From NCBI GenBank assembly GCA_013697635.1, contig JACCWM010000028.1, positions 1 through 60,974 on the forward strand: DNA of 60,974 nucleotides. The letters run 5' to 3'. This DNA is from Lujinxingiaceae bacterium. GTDB taxonomy: Bacteria; Myxococcota_A; Bradymonadia; Bradymonadales; Bradymonadaceae. This document shows positions 30,301-38,192 of the stretch, piece after piece (positions within the stretch are counted from its first letter, which is position 1; the number at the start of each line of letters is the position of its first letter). The notes under the pieces are model-generated. The model was given only the letters and a program-made list of their open reading frames with translations. It was not told where the DNA came from and did no database searches. A program made the translations under genes and the position numbers.

Positions 30301-30886
30301 GACCACGAAGCTGCTCGGGCGCCATGTATTGCGGTGTGCCCCAGCAGGCCTCGACGTTGCCAGAGCGCTCAAAGCGATCGGGCACATGGGCCAGGCCAAA
30401 GTCGCTGAGCTTGACGCTATTGGCGCCCGAGCAGCCCACCAGGATGTTCTCGGGCTTGAGGTCACGGTGAATCACACCGCGTGCGTGGGCGTGGGCCAGC
30501 GCATCGAGGATGCCGATGAGCAGCTCGCGCACCTCAGGCCAACCGACATAGGGCATGTACTCGGCCAGGCAGCCGCGCTCGGCATACTCCATGATCAGAT
30601 AGGGGCTGCCCTCGACGAGGCGACCGTCGGAGGCCTGCTCGGCCTCGGCCGTAATCTCGCCGTAGTCCAAGACAACCACGATGCCCGGATGATCGAGCCC
30701 GGCCACCGCACGCACCTCGTTGCCAAAGGCCTCGACGTGATCGGCGCGGCGCATGGCTTCGCCCTTGATGATCTTGATCGCCACGGGCACGTTTTGCGCC
30801 ACGTGGACGCCCTTCCACACCTCACCCATGCCCCCGCTGCCGATGGGTTGATGGATCTCAAAAGGGCCTAGGGGAATGCGGAACAC
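27296..30886 (-). CDS. Ser/Thr protein kinase with AAA-type ATPase and TPR domains
   Basis: 1196 aa signalling protein. The N-terminal Hanks-type kinase has glycine loop GSGGMGEVW, Lys38, the active RD catalytic loop HRDLKPEN (Asp142) and DFG. A Pro/Arg linker follows. An AAA/STAND-like ATPase has Walker A GSAGTGKT at about residues 430-437 and Walker B VIVWMDDVQW. The C-terminal half is of TPR type (repeats such as GEYERAEALFGAAQLRF, GDFDGALEQCLEAVALYESLG). The architecture matches the large myxobacterial regulatory kinases with a MalT-like ATPase/TPR sensor. There is no membrane segment. The start is GTG. Der lies 24 bp upstream on the same strand and the methyltransferase overlaps its end. 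Confidence 0.93.
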   Translation of the reverse strand: MFRIPLGPFEIHQPIGSGGMGEVWKGVHVAQNVPVAIKIIKGEAMRRADHVEAFGNEVRAVAGLDHPGIVVVLDYGEITAEAEQASDGRLVEGSPYLIMEYAERGCLAEYMPYVGWPEVRELLIGILDALAHAHARGVIHRDLKPENILVGCSGANSVKLSDFGLAHVPDRFERSGNVEACWGTPQYMAPEQLRGLWRDYGPWTDLYALGCMVYELVTGELPFEAKNVWELGQAHIMLDPPALKARIALPEGFEIWLRRLLKKEPGERFQFAADAAYALARLGDPPGEDPDKEPPARRPSRLGAASDTERNLAHDAELGEPTMLLPHLDLAPTLRTPTVTFDITRWLQPAATTTTVPEASCVDRGFQEVPPLPTNWRRPSVAAQPVQLLGAGLGLYGLRAIPMVDRDAERDQIWELLSAVGSEESARVVLVRGSAGTGKTRLAQWICERAHEVGAAAVLCALHSPMLGPADGIEGMLARHLRCVRLSRAEIFERTRDIVRRQGIHDTYEWNALTELITPIRSADEADLAVRTVRFFSSRQRHALIYRHLQRLAAQRPVIVWMDDVQWGSDALALVGHILEAQQTNPSPLLVLMTARDEAFRDRPIERSLLAELLDDARVSVCEVNPLPKTDSLELVRQLLGLDGELARHVEARSGGIPLYAIQLVGDWVAQGKLVLGQVGFEVRPGEDIEIPDDIHAIWSERIQTLVDELGGEAQIALEAAAALGQDVDEREWQKSCSFLQASIHVDFVSLLIDAGLGRALESGWAFVHGMLRESIERSSKEQGRWEHTNAACAHMLYHLYSPRDLGVSERYAWHITEAGWPGEALEPLLIAAERSLERSDFGKAHALLDRREEIIEHLGLPDSDPSTCQGWIRRAALFEQQGRFGDALKVSREAVFWAIRCQWQDLLARALLQQGLAERRLGRLDQSAQSLQMAQQIFAELVDEPGLASAGLGLARVAEEHGEYERAEALFGAAQLRFEHQRDMLGVAQCLNGLGDIARQSGDFASAQRYAEQARSLSEQLGNQIGVADCLNDIADWRRLQGDFDGALEQCLEAVALYESLGSDQSTYARLNLGLIYLHQRRFDDSHEVFEELEAQLRRNQHWSLLAHVLVGLLPGYGQQGDWAAWDYCFEEAVRLLEQSGINDPNISTSAFIAAEIATQAGERARAQRVTHLARTHYEGVSLSPTLRTVRLADE

Positions 30887-30910
30887 GGCAGGTCTCGGTG
30901 CGGATTGCGA

Positions 30911-32242
30911 TCAATCGTCGTTGTCATCGTGGCCCTTGCGGGCGCGCACGACCGTGCGAATCGGCGTGCCGCCAAAACCATAGTTCGCCCGGATTTGATT
31001 CTCCAGAAAACGACGGTAACTGGTCGCAACGCCGGCCGGATAGTTGACCACGAACATGAAAGTCGGCGGGCGAGTGGCGACCTGGGAGGCGTAGTAGATT
31101 TTCAGGCGCTTGTTGCCTTGAACGGGCGGCGAGTGGTGCTCGACGACGCCCTCGATGAAGCGGTTGACGTCGGAGGTGGTGACGCGACGGGTGAACTGCT
31201 CGAAGACGTCGTCAACAAAGGTCAAGATCTTGTGCACGCGCTGGCGTGTGGTCGCCGAGACGAACAAAACGGGCGCATAATCGATGAAGATCAGCTCCTC
31301 GCGCAGGTATTTGACGAACTCACCGGCAGTGGTGTTGTCCTTCTCGATGAGATCCCACTTGTTGACCAGGATCACGCAGGCGCGCCCGCGATGCTTGATC
31401 ACCGAGGCGATCTTCTTGTCCTGAGTGGTCACGCCCTCGGTGGCGTCGATCACCAACAGCGCGACATCGGCGCGATCGATGCTCTTGATCGCCTGCACGA
31501 CGGCGAACTCCTCGAGGCGCTGAGTGATGCTGCGCTTTCGTCGAAGACCGGCCGTATCGATGATCAAATACTCCTTGTCACCGACGCGCACCTTGGTATC
31601 GACCGAGTCGCGCGTCGTGCCCGGAATGTCACTGGTGAGCAAGCGATCTTCGCCGAGCAAAGCATTGATCGTGCTGGACTTTCCGGCGTTGGGCTTGCCC
31701 AAAACGGCGATACGCGCAAAGGGCTCCTCGACGTCGACGATGCCACCGACAGGGATCGGCTCGGTGATGTCGTCCATGAGCTTTTCGATGCCGATGCCGT
31801 GCTCGGCGCTCGACGGGTAGAGTTCGACGCCGAACTCGTAGAAGTCCATCATGAACTCCTCCGGGTCCTTCCAGCGATCGATCTTGTTGACCACGGTGTA
31901 GACCGGTTTGTCGGTCTGGCGCAGCATGTCGAAGATCTCGCGATCGGCGGTGACCATGCCCTGGCGCCCATCGACCATGTACATGATCGCGTCGGCCTCA
32001 TCGATGGCGAGTTGAGCCTGGTTGCGCATCTGGATGAGGATCGGGTCTTCGGTCTCGGGCACGAAGCCGCCGGTGTCGATCACCGTAAAGGGGCGACCAT
32101 ACCACTCGCCCTCGCCATACTGGCGGTCGCGTGTCACTCCCTCAAAGTCGTGCACGATGGCCGATTGGGCCTCGATCAAACGGTTGAACATGCGGCTCTT
32201 ACCCACATTGGGGCGGCCGACGATGGCGATGAGAAAACTCAT
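30911..32242 (-). CDS. der: Der (EngA), double-GTPase for 50S ribosome biogenesis
   Basis: 443 aa with two consecutive G domains (GRPNVGKS near the start, GKPNAGKSS in the second, each with its NKxD: VNKID, VNKWD) and a C-terminal KH-like domain. It is required for maturation of the large ribosomal subunit. The P-loop of the first domain continues GKSRMFNRL instead of the usual GKSTLFNRL. AGGAAAAG precedes the ATG. It follows era by 45 bp. Confidence 0.95.
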   Translation of the reverse strand: MSFLIAIVGRPNVGKSRMFNRLIEAQSAIVHDFEGVTRDRQYGEGEWYGRPFTVIDTGGFVPETEDPILIQMRNQAQLAIDEADAIMYMVDGRQGMVTADREIFDMLRQTDKPVYTVVNKIDRWKDPEEFMMDFYEFGVELYPSSAEHGIGIEKLMDDITEPIPVGGIVDVEEPFARIAVLGKPNAGKSSTINALLGEDRLLTSDIPGTTRDSVDTKVRVGDKEYLIIDTAGLRRKRSITQRLEEFAVVQAIKSIDRADVALLVIDATEGVTTQDKKIASVIKHRGRACVILVNKWDLIEKDNTTAGEFVKYLREELIFIDYAPVLFVSATTRQRVHKILTFVDDVFEQFTRRVTTSDVNRFIEGVVEHHSPPVQGNKRLKIYYASQVATRPPTFMFVVNYPAGVATSYRRFLENQIRANYGFGGTPIRTVVRARKGHDDNDD

Positions 32243-32287
32243 GATCTTTTCCTGACTTACACTAAAAAGGGGTGGTGCCGGACATCG

Positions 32288-33259
32288 TTATTCGTAGCCA
32301 AATCGATGCAGGTGGCGGGGGTTCTCGGTCCAGTCGGGCTCGACGTGCACGAAGGTCTCGAGGAAGACGCGCCGCCCGAAGAAGTCTTCCATCTGACGGC
32401 GCGCCTTGGTGCCGATCTCTTTGAGCCGCTTGCCGCCCTCGCCAATCAAGATGCCCTTCTGGGTCTCGCGCTCGACGTGGATGACGGCCGAGATCTCGAG
32501 CAGGTCCTTTTTGGGCACCTCGACAAAACGCTCGATCTCCACGGCGACGCTGTAGGGCACCTCTTTGCGCGTCAGGAGCATGATCTGCTCGCGGATCATC
32601 TCGGCCGCCAAAAAGCGCTCGGCGCGGTCCGTGATCATGTCCTCCGGGAAGAGCGGGTCGGCCGCCGGCACGCTCGCCAGCAAGACGTCGACGAAGCGAT
32701 CGATGTTGGAGCCTTTGGCCGCGCTCAAGGGCACGATCTCGTCGTAGGTGCCCCGCGCCGTGAGCTTTTCGATCAAGGGCAGGATCTGCAGTTTGTCCGC
32801 GAGCAGGTCGATCTTGTTGATCACCAGGATGCGCGGCACCTCGACGGTCGCGAGCTGCTCGAGCACATACTCTTCGTCCTCGGGCAGATAGGCGCTGGCA
32901 TCGCGGCGAAGCTGCGCGACGATCGCGGCCGCATCGACCAGATGGCAGACGATATCGACCTCTTGCAGGCTCTGCAGCGCCGTCTTGGTCATCGCCTGGT
33001 TGAGCCGTCGCTTGGAGCGATGAATGCCCGGCGTGTCCACAAAGCACAACTGTCCCTTTCCAGAAACCGTATGTACTCCTAGAATCCGCGTGCGCGTGGT
33101 CTGCGGCTTGCTCGACGTGATCGCAAGCTTGATCCCCAGCACCGCGTTCATCAAGGTGGACTTGCCCACGTTGGGTTGGCCTACCAGGGCGACAAAGCCC
33201 GCGCGCGTGGTTGGCTCACCACCCTCTTGTTCATTGTTCAGGTCAGTCGTGTCGCTCAT
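32288..33259 (-). CDS. era: Era GTPase, 30S ribosome assembly
   Basis: 323 aa: an N-terminal G domain (GQPNVGKST, DTPGIHRSK, NKID) and a C-terminal KH domain (IGEGGKRLKEIGTKAR) that binds the 3' end of 16S rRNA. Pairing of era with der ties small- and large-subunit assembly together in one transcript. The ATG at 33259 shares two bases with the start codon of the divergent TPR lipoprotein. A longer in-frame start adds 13 residues and lies inside that gene. No clear Shine-Dalgarno is seen. Confidence 0.95.
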   Translation of the reverse strand: MSDTTDLNNEQEGGEPTTRAGFVALVGQPNVGKSTLMNAVLGIKLAITSSKPQTTRTRILGVHTVSGKGQLCFVDTPGIHRSKRRLNQAMTKTALQSLQEVDIVCHLVDAAAIVAQLRRDASAYLPEDEEYVLEQLATVEVPRILVINKIDLLADKLQILPLIEKLTARGTYDEIVPLSAAKGSNIDRFVDVLLASVPAADPLFPEDMITDRAERFLAAEMIREQIMLLTRKEVPYSVAVEIERFVEVPKKDLLEISAVIHVERETQKGILIGEGGKRLKEIGTKARRQMEDFFGRRVFLETFVHVEPDWTENPRHLHRFGYE

Positions 33260-33650
33260 GAATCGATTATCCGTCAGGCAACGCCGCGCAAGGCTCAAGG
33301 CCCTGGCTTGCGTGATGTGGCTGGTAATGCTGCTCGTTTTTTGTGGCTGCCAGAGCTCACGGCCTACCGAGACCGCTCTGTTCGAAGAGGCCGAGATCGC
33401 CTATCGCGCCGGCAACTATGACGGCGCCCTCAATGGCTATCAAGCCTTTCTTCGTACCTATCCGATGAGCCCGCTGGCCAAAACGGCCGAGATGCGCCTT
33501 CGCAATATCCGCCGCGAAGTCTCCTCGGTCATGGGCCGCCAGGGCATGCCACGACCCGTCTATCACGGTTCCAAGCGCGCGGGAAGCGAAGGTGAAGCCC
33601 AAGAGGACGACGAGTCCATAATCGATCAACCAACGAACGACAATCAATAG
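33258..33650 (+). CDS. Small TPR-containing lipoprotein
   Basis: 130 aa. Basic N-region (RQRRARLK), hydrophobic MWLVMLLVF, and Cys in FCGC as a somewhat non-canonical lipobox. One TPR-like unit (LFEEAEIAYRAGNYDGALNGYQAFLRTYP, plus the following helix) resembles one repeat of BamD/YbgF-type periplasmic proteins. A polar acidic tail ends the protein. Its start codon overlaps that of era head to head. Function unknown; a protein-protein adaptor at the envelope is plausible. Confidence 0.65.
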   Translation: MNRLSVRQRRARLKALACVMWLVMLLVFCGCQSSRPTETALFEEAEIAYRAGNYDGALNGYQAFLRTYPMSPLAKTAEMRLRNIRREVSSVMGRQGMPRPVYHGSKRAGSEGEAQEDDESIIDQPTNDNQ

Positions 33651-33746
33651 TCTGCGCACCCGCCCAGCTTGCGCTGTCCAGGCTTTCTAAGCTATCGCCT
33701 TGGACCGTGACGAAGTCGAAAACGAAAACGAACTCAATGTGATTTC

Positions 33747-35267
33747 ATGGGTCATCTCGCCACACTTCTGGGGACACGCCTTCGCGCAACGCGCAATCGT
33801 TTCCGCGACCGCGGCCCCACCTGGTGGCTGGCGATCACCACGACCCTGCTCACCACGGCCGCCGCCCTGCTCGGCCTCGGCCATCTGGCCGCCCCCGCGC
33901 TGATGGCACCACCCACCCAGCTGGCCACCCCCGTGGGCCTCGACCCCAACGCCCTCGTCGCCGGCGCCAGCGCGATGGAGGCGACGTTTTGGTTGAGCGC
34001 GCTGGTGGCATCGGTGCTGGTCTTTCGCGTCATGGAGCTCTTGTTTCGCCGCGCCGACGTGCGCGCCGTCGAGAACTATCCGATCGCGCTCTCCGCGCTC
34101 TTTGTCGACCGCGCGCTGGCGGCAACCCTCGAGGCGATCGCGGCCGGTGCGCTGGTCGCGACATTTTTCGTGCCGCTTGTCTGGCACGGCGGCAGCCGCG
34201 CCTTCGCCCTGTGCGCGGCCCTTGCAGTCGGCGGCCTGCTCGCCGGCTCACTGCTGGCGATGGCCGTGCAGCTCTTTGCCGGGGCAAGCCAGGTTCCCGA
34301 ACCCGACGCCGCCCCAAAGGCCGGCCAGCGCCGAAGCGGAGACATCTACGGCGGCAGCGGACAGGTGTTTTTGTACGCGCCGGGTCTGGCGCTGGCGATC
34401 GCCGTTGTTACGCTGCTGTTCTTAAAGCTCGTGCTCGGCGAATTTTTGCGCGTCGGCGAGCCGACCCGGGCGTTTAGTTACGGCCTGGTCCTGCTCGCTG
34501 TGCTCGTCGCCATAAGCCTGGTCATGTCGTATCGCTACTTCACCCACGGCTTTCCGGCGATGGCCGCACGCTTTCGCGAATCCGATTTTGTCACCTACGA
34601 CATCAACACGCAGTACCAGAAGAGCGCCTTTGGCAAACGACGCCTGCTCGAGCGGCTGCTCTCGCAGCGAGCGGTTGCCGTCTTTCGCGCCGACGTCTTG
34701 CAATACGGGCGCCGCTACATGATGGCGCGCTACCTCTACGGGCTGTTCTGGGCCGGCGCAGCGATCGCCATGTTCAACCTTAGCCCCCAGGCCTTTCCCA
34801 ACTGGGCGCTGGCCGTACTTCCAACGATCGTGCTCGCTGTTTTGGCCAACCCCTGGCGCCGCCTGGCTCTTCAGTACGCCAGCGCCTCGATGGCCTTGCC
34901 GCTTAGCCGCGGCGACCAGAACACGGCGACGACGCTGTTCGCAGCGCGCGAAGTCCTGCTCTTCGCCCTGCCCTACGCCGCGCTCGTGCTCGCCATTCGC
35001 GGCGCGGTCCAGGGCCACTGGCAGTCCGCCGTCCTGGCGGCCGTCGCCGGCGTCGTCGGCGGCCTGGCGATCAACGGCCTGATGGCGCTCGGCGCCCGCC
35101 TGACTCTCGACCGCGCACTGCTCGCCACCTTGCTTCCTGCGCTTGCCTGCATCGCGCTCGTCGGCCTGGCCGTGCTCTCTACCCCTTTGTTGCTCATCGT
35201 ATCGACGGTCCTGTTCGCGCTTGGGGCCACAGCCTGGATGTTCCATGACGCCAACACCGCCAGCTAG
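33747..35267 (+). CDS. Multi-spanning ABC exporter permease (putative)
   Basis: 506 aa integral membrane protein with many hydrophobic segments (roughly 10-12), for example WWLAITTTLLTTAAALLGLG, FALCAALAVGGLLAGSLLAMAV and ALALAIAVVTLLFLKLVLG. A soluble stretch of about 80 residues in the middle contains DIYGG and DINTQYQKSAFGKRRLLERLL. Nothing identifies a substrate. The downstream ATPase gene overlaps it by 23 bp, and this is the only reason it is called an ABC permease. Shine-Dalgarno is weak. Confidence 0.65.
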   Translation: MGHLATLLGTRLRATRNRFRDRGPTWWLAITTTLLTTAAALLGLGHLAAPALMAPPTQLATPVGLDPNALVAGASAMEATFWLSALVASVLVFRVMELLFRRADVRAVENYPIALSALFVDRALAATLEAIAAGALVATFFVPLVWHGGSRAFALCAALAVGGLLAGSLLAMAVQLFAGASQVPEPDAAPKAGQRRSGDIYGGSGQVFLYAPGLALAIAVVTLLFLKLVLGEFLRVGEPTRAFSYGLVLLAVLVAISLVMSYRYFTHGFPAMAARFRESDFVTYDINTQYQKSAFGKRRLLERLLSQRAVAVFRADVLQYGRRYMMARYLYGLFWAGAAIAMFNLSPQAFPNWALAVLPTIVLAVLANPWRRLALQYASASMALPLSRGDQNTATTLFAAREVLLFALPYAALVLAIRGAVQGHWQSAVLAAVAGVVGGLAINGLMALGARLTLDRALLATLLPALACIALVGLAVLSTPLLLIVSTVLFALGATAWMFHDANTAS

Positions 35268-36024
35268 CGAGCCGGCAAAAGCCGTGCTCAGCATCAAGGG
35301 CTTGACCAAGCGCTACCGGCGCCTGGTCGCCGTCGACAACATCGACATCGAGGTCTACCCAGGAGATTTCGTCGGCTTTATCGGCCCCAACGGCGCCGGA
35401 AAATCCACGACGATGAACTGCGTCTCCGGCGTGCTCGCCCACGACGCCGGCACGATCAAGGTCGCCGGCGTCGACGTGCTGGCCGCCCCTGTCGAGGCCC
35501 GCGAGCACATCGGTTTTGTACCCCAGGAGCTAGCCCTCTACGGCTATCTGACCGGCGAGGAGTTTTTGCGCTTCGTCGGCAGCGTTCGCGGCCTGAGCGA
35601 GGAGGCCCAATCCACCCAGATCGAGGAGCTGCTCACCCTCACCGAGCTTACCGCTGCCCGCGACCGCGTACTCAAAGAGTACTCCGGCGGCATGGCCCGC
35701 AAGATCGCCATCTGCGCCGCCCTGCTCGGCCCCCCCGAGCTGCTCCTGCTCGACGAGTCCTTCGTCGGCCTCGACCCCGAGTCGACCTACCGCATCCGCC
35801 GCCGCCTCGAGCGCCACTGCCAGGAGGGCGGCGCCATCTTGCTCTCCAGCCACATCCTCGAGATGCTCGAGCGCGTCTGCACCCGTTTTGTGATCATGTC
35901 CAAGGGCACGGTCGCCAAAGCCCTCACCCGCACGGAACTCGACGCCGCGGTCGCCGCTGGCGAGTACGAGGACCTGACGCAGCTGTACCTGCGCGTCACA
36001 GGCAAGGACGTCGCGCTGGTCTGA
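35245..36024 (+). CDS. ABC transporter ATP-binding protein
   Basis: 259 aa with Walker A GPNGAGKST, Q-loop VPQELALYGYLTGEE, signature YSGGMARKIAICAALL, Walker B LLLLDESFVGLD and the H-loop SSHILEMLE. The Walker B reads DES where most transporters have DEP. It belongs to the DrrA/NatA-like exporter ATPase type. Starting at 35245 it overlaps the end of the membrane protein gene, so the two are translationally coupled and should form one exporter. Confidence 0.92.
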   Translation: MTPTPPASEPAKAVLSIKGLTKRYRRLVAVDNIDIEVYPGDFVGFIGPNGAGKSTTMNCVSGVLAHDAGTIKVAGVDVLAAPVEAREHIGFVPQELALYGYLTGEEFLRFVGSVRGLSEEAQSTQIEELLTLTELTAARDRVLKEYSGGMARKIAICAALLGPPELLLLDESFVGLDPESTYRIRRRLERHCQEGGAILLSSHILEMLERVCTRFVIMSKGTVAKALTRTELDAAVAAGEYEDLTQLYLRVTGKDVALV

Positions 36025-36154
36025 GCCGGGTGGCGTCGTCCAGCCTGCAATAATTTTGGGAACCCTCAGCGCTGGGCGTTGTCCCTGGTATTGCCCCATG
36101 CGCATGGCACGCGATTTTTCGCCCACGCTAAATCAATCCCAGTCGAGGTTCCCC

Positions 36155-38071
36155 GTGAACACCCGTACGTTGTACCCTTGCGCCCTTTTTGTGGCCGCCC
36201 TGCTGATCGCCGCTTGCACGCCCTCCCCGTCCCAGCCGCCTGTTGAATCCGAGCCGGCCGTTTTCAATGACGAGGGACAAAGTGGGAGTGAGAGCGAGAG
36301 CGCAAACATCGCCAGTTTACTTCCACAAGTGGCTGTCGAAGCGGACGAGGCGCCCGACTTTCTAATGGTGGCTGGTGAGATCAAGGCGCCGGTGAGCGGT
36401 GAATCGAGCGATGGCGAGGCAGCAAGCAGCGCTGGTGTTCTGTCTGTGCTTGGTGCAATGAGTGATTCCAAGAACGCCCTATCGGTGAGCGGAATCGGCA
36501 GCGGCGAGGGCGGCCTGTCGTTGAGCGGCAGCGGCAGAGGTGGCGGTGGCGGTGGCATTGGCGTCAGCTATGGGCGAGGCGCAGGCGTGGGTACCAGCGG
36601 TCTCGGCGGTATCGGCTATTCGGGCAAGGGCACGGGCGCCAAAATCGGCCGTGGGGCCTATGCCCGCCAGAGCGGATTTGTTGAGCCGCAACGCCAGAGT
36701 GAGGGCTATCGCGACTACGGAATCAACAGGTGGACGAATGCCGCAGACGATCGCTTCTCGACCTTTGCGATCGATGTCGACACGGGCAGCTACACGCTGG
36801 CGCGGCGAAAGCTCGAGGGCGGCGAGCTGCCGCTGCCCGAGGCGGTGCGCGTCGAGGAGTTCATGAACTACTTTCGCTACAGCTACAGCGAGCCCATCGA
36901 CGGGCCCTTTGCCGTGCACCTGGAGGCGGCTCCCAACCCTTTTAGTGCCGAGCCCGAGCGCGTGTTGTTGCGCGTCGGTCTGCAGGCACGCAGCCTGGCC
37001 GGCGCCGAGCGAAAGCCCGTGCACCTGACGTTTCTGGTCGACGTCTCGGGCTCGATGAACCGGGCGGACAGGCTGCCGCTGGTCAAGCGCACGCTCGAGG
37101 TGCTCACGAACAATCTGCGCGCCGGCGACACGGTCGCGCTGGCCACCTACGCCGGGCGCGTCGCCAAGATCCTCGATCCCACAGGCGTCGAGCAAAAGGG
37201 TCGCATCCTCGAGGCGATCGAGGCCTTGAATGCCGGCGGCTCGACGGCGATGAGCTCGGGGATCGACCTGGCCTACGAGCTGGCGCACAAGAACTTCAAG
37301 CCTGGCGAGGTCAATCGCGTGATCATCTTGAGCGATGGTGACGCAAACGTCGGGCGCACCTCGCACGAGGCGATCCTCGACCAGATCGCCGGCCACGTGA
37401 AGCGCGGCATCACGCTCTCGACGGTGGGCTTTGGCGTGGGCAACTACCAGGACGTGATGATGGAGCAGCTCGCCAACCGCGGAAACGGCAACTACCACTA
37501 TGTCGACCGCCTCGAGGAGGCCCACCGCATCTTTGGCGACCAGCTCGGCGGCACGCTCGAGGTGATCGCCAAGGACGTCAAGATCCAGGTCGACTTTCAT
37601 CCCGAGGCGGTTAAGCGCTACCGACTCATTGGCTACGAGAACCGCGACATCGCCGACAAAGACTTTCGAAACGACTCCGTCGACGCCGGCGAGATTGGCG
37701 TCGGCCACACGGTGACCGCGCTCTTCGAGGTCGAGCTCGACGAGCGCGCCGACACGTCCGCGATCGCCACCTTGCGCGTTCGCCACAAGGCGCCCGATGG
37801 CGAGGTGGCCCGCGAGGCGGCCTTTGCTCTCGAGCGCAGCCAGATCAAGTTGAACATCGACGCCGCCTCGACCGACTTCAGTTTTGTGGCGGCCGTGGCA
37901 ACCTTCGCTGAGCTCTTGCGCGAGAGCCCGCACGTCGTCGGCCTGAACCCCGCCCAGGTTGAGGCCCTCGCCAGCAAAAGCGCCGGCAGCAGCCCGGATC
38001 GCCGCGAGTTCTTGCGCCTCGTCGGGCTCGCTCGCCCGATGCTCGAGGCGCGCTTCAACACCGTGCGCTGA
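36155..38071 (+). CDS. YfbK-type von Willebrand factor A lipoprotein
   Basis: 639 aa. The GTG start, with GAGG 6 nt upstream, gives a lipoprotein signal (LYPCALFVAALLIAAC). A low-complexity region rich in Ser and Gly (about residues 100-200, for example SGSGRGGGGGG) follows. Then come the YfbK N-terminal domain (TFAIDVDTGSYTLARRKL, VRVEEFMNYF), a vWA domain with an intact MIDAS (DVSGSM, residues 296-301, and later SDGDANVG), and the YfbK C-terminal domain. Such proteins bind ligands through a metal ion; their cellular role is unresolved. An upstream ATG (36104) would add 17 residues before the signal. It lies 130 bp after the exporter genes, same direction. Confidence 0.88.
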   Translation: MNTRTLYPCALFVAALLIAACTPSPSQPPVESEPAVFNDEGQSGSESESANIASLLPQVAVEADEAPDFLMVAGEIKAPVSGESSDGEAASSAGVLSVLGAMSDSKNALSVSGIGSGEGGLSLSGSGRGGGGGGIGVSYGRGAGVGTSGLGGIGYSGKGTGAKIGRGAYARQSGFVEPQRQSEGYRDYGINRWTNAADDRFSTFAIDVDTGSYTLARRKLEGGELPLPEAVRVEEFMNYFRYSYSEPIDGPFAVHLEAAPNPFSAEPERVLLRVGLQARSLAGAERKPVHLTFLVDVSGSMNRADRLPLVKRTLEVLTNNLRAGDTVALATYAGRVAKILDPTGVEQKGRILEAIEALNAGGSTAMSSGIDLAYELAHKNFKPGEVNRVIILSDGDANVGRTSHEAILDQIAGHVKRGITLSTVGFGVGNYQDVMMEQLANRGNGNYHYVDRLEEAHRIFGDQLGGTLEVIAKDVKIQVDFHPEAVKRYRLIGYENRDIADKDFRNDSVDAGEIGVGHTVTALFEVELDERADTSAIATLRVRHKAPDGEVAREAAFALERSQIKLNIDAASTDFSFVAAVATFAELLRESPHVVGLNPAQVEALASKSAGSSPDRREFLRLVGLARPMLEARFNTVR

Positions 38072-38192
38072 ATTGCTAAGCGCAGTGGCAGTGCAGGCCC
38101 CGCTCGTGTTAGACTTCGTGCACATTCCCTTCGAGCCGTTGGTTTGGGATCTTTGTCTGTTGGATAAACTTTCGTATTCTTGCGAGGTAGCC

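Noticed and set aside
27353-30871. Open frame of about 1170 codons antisense to the kinase-ATPase-TPR gene
   Set aside because: Composition is a mirror of the GC-rich codon usage of the real gene, with no domain. The minus-strand gene has complete kinase, ATPase and TPR motifs. The same applies to long antisense frames at 12733-14343, 17242-18339, 30905-33082, 36479-38206 and 48618-50453.
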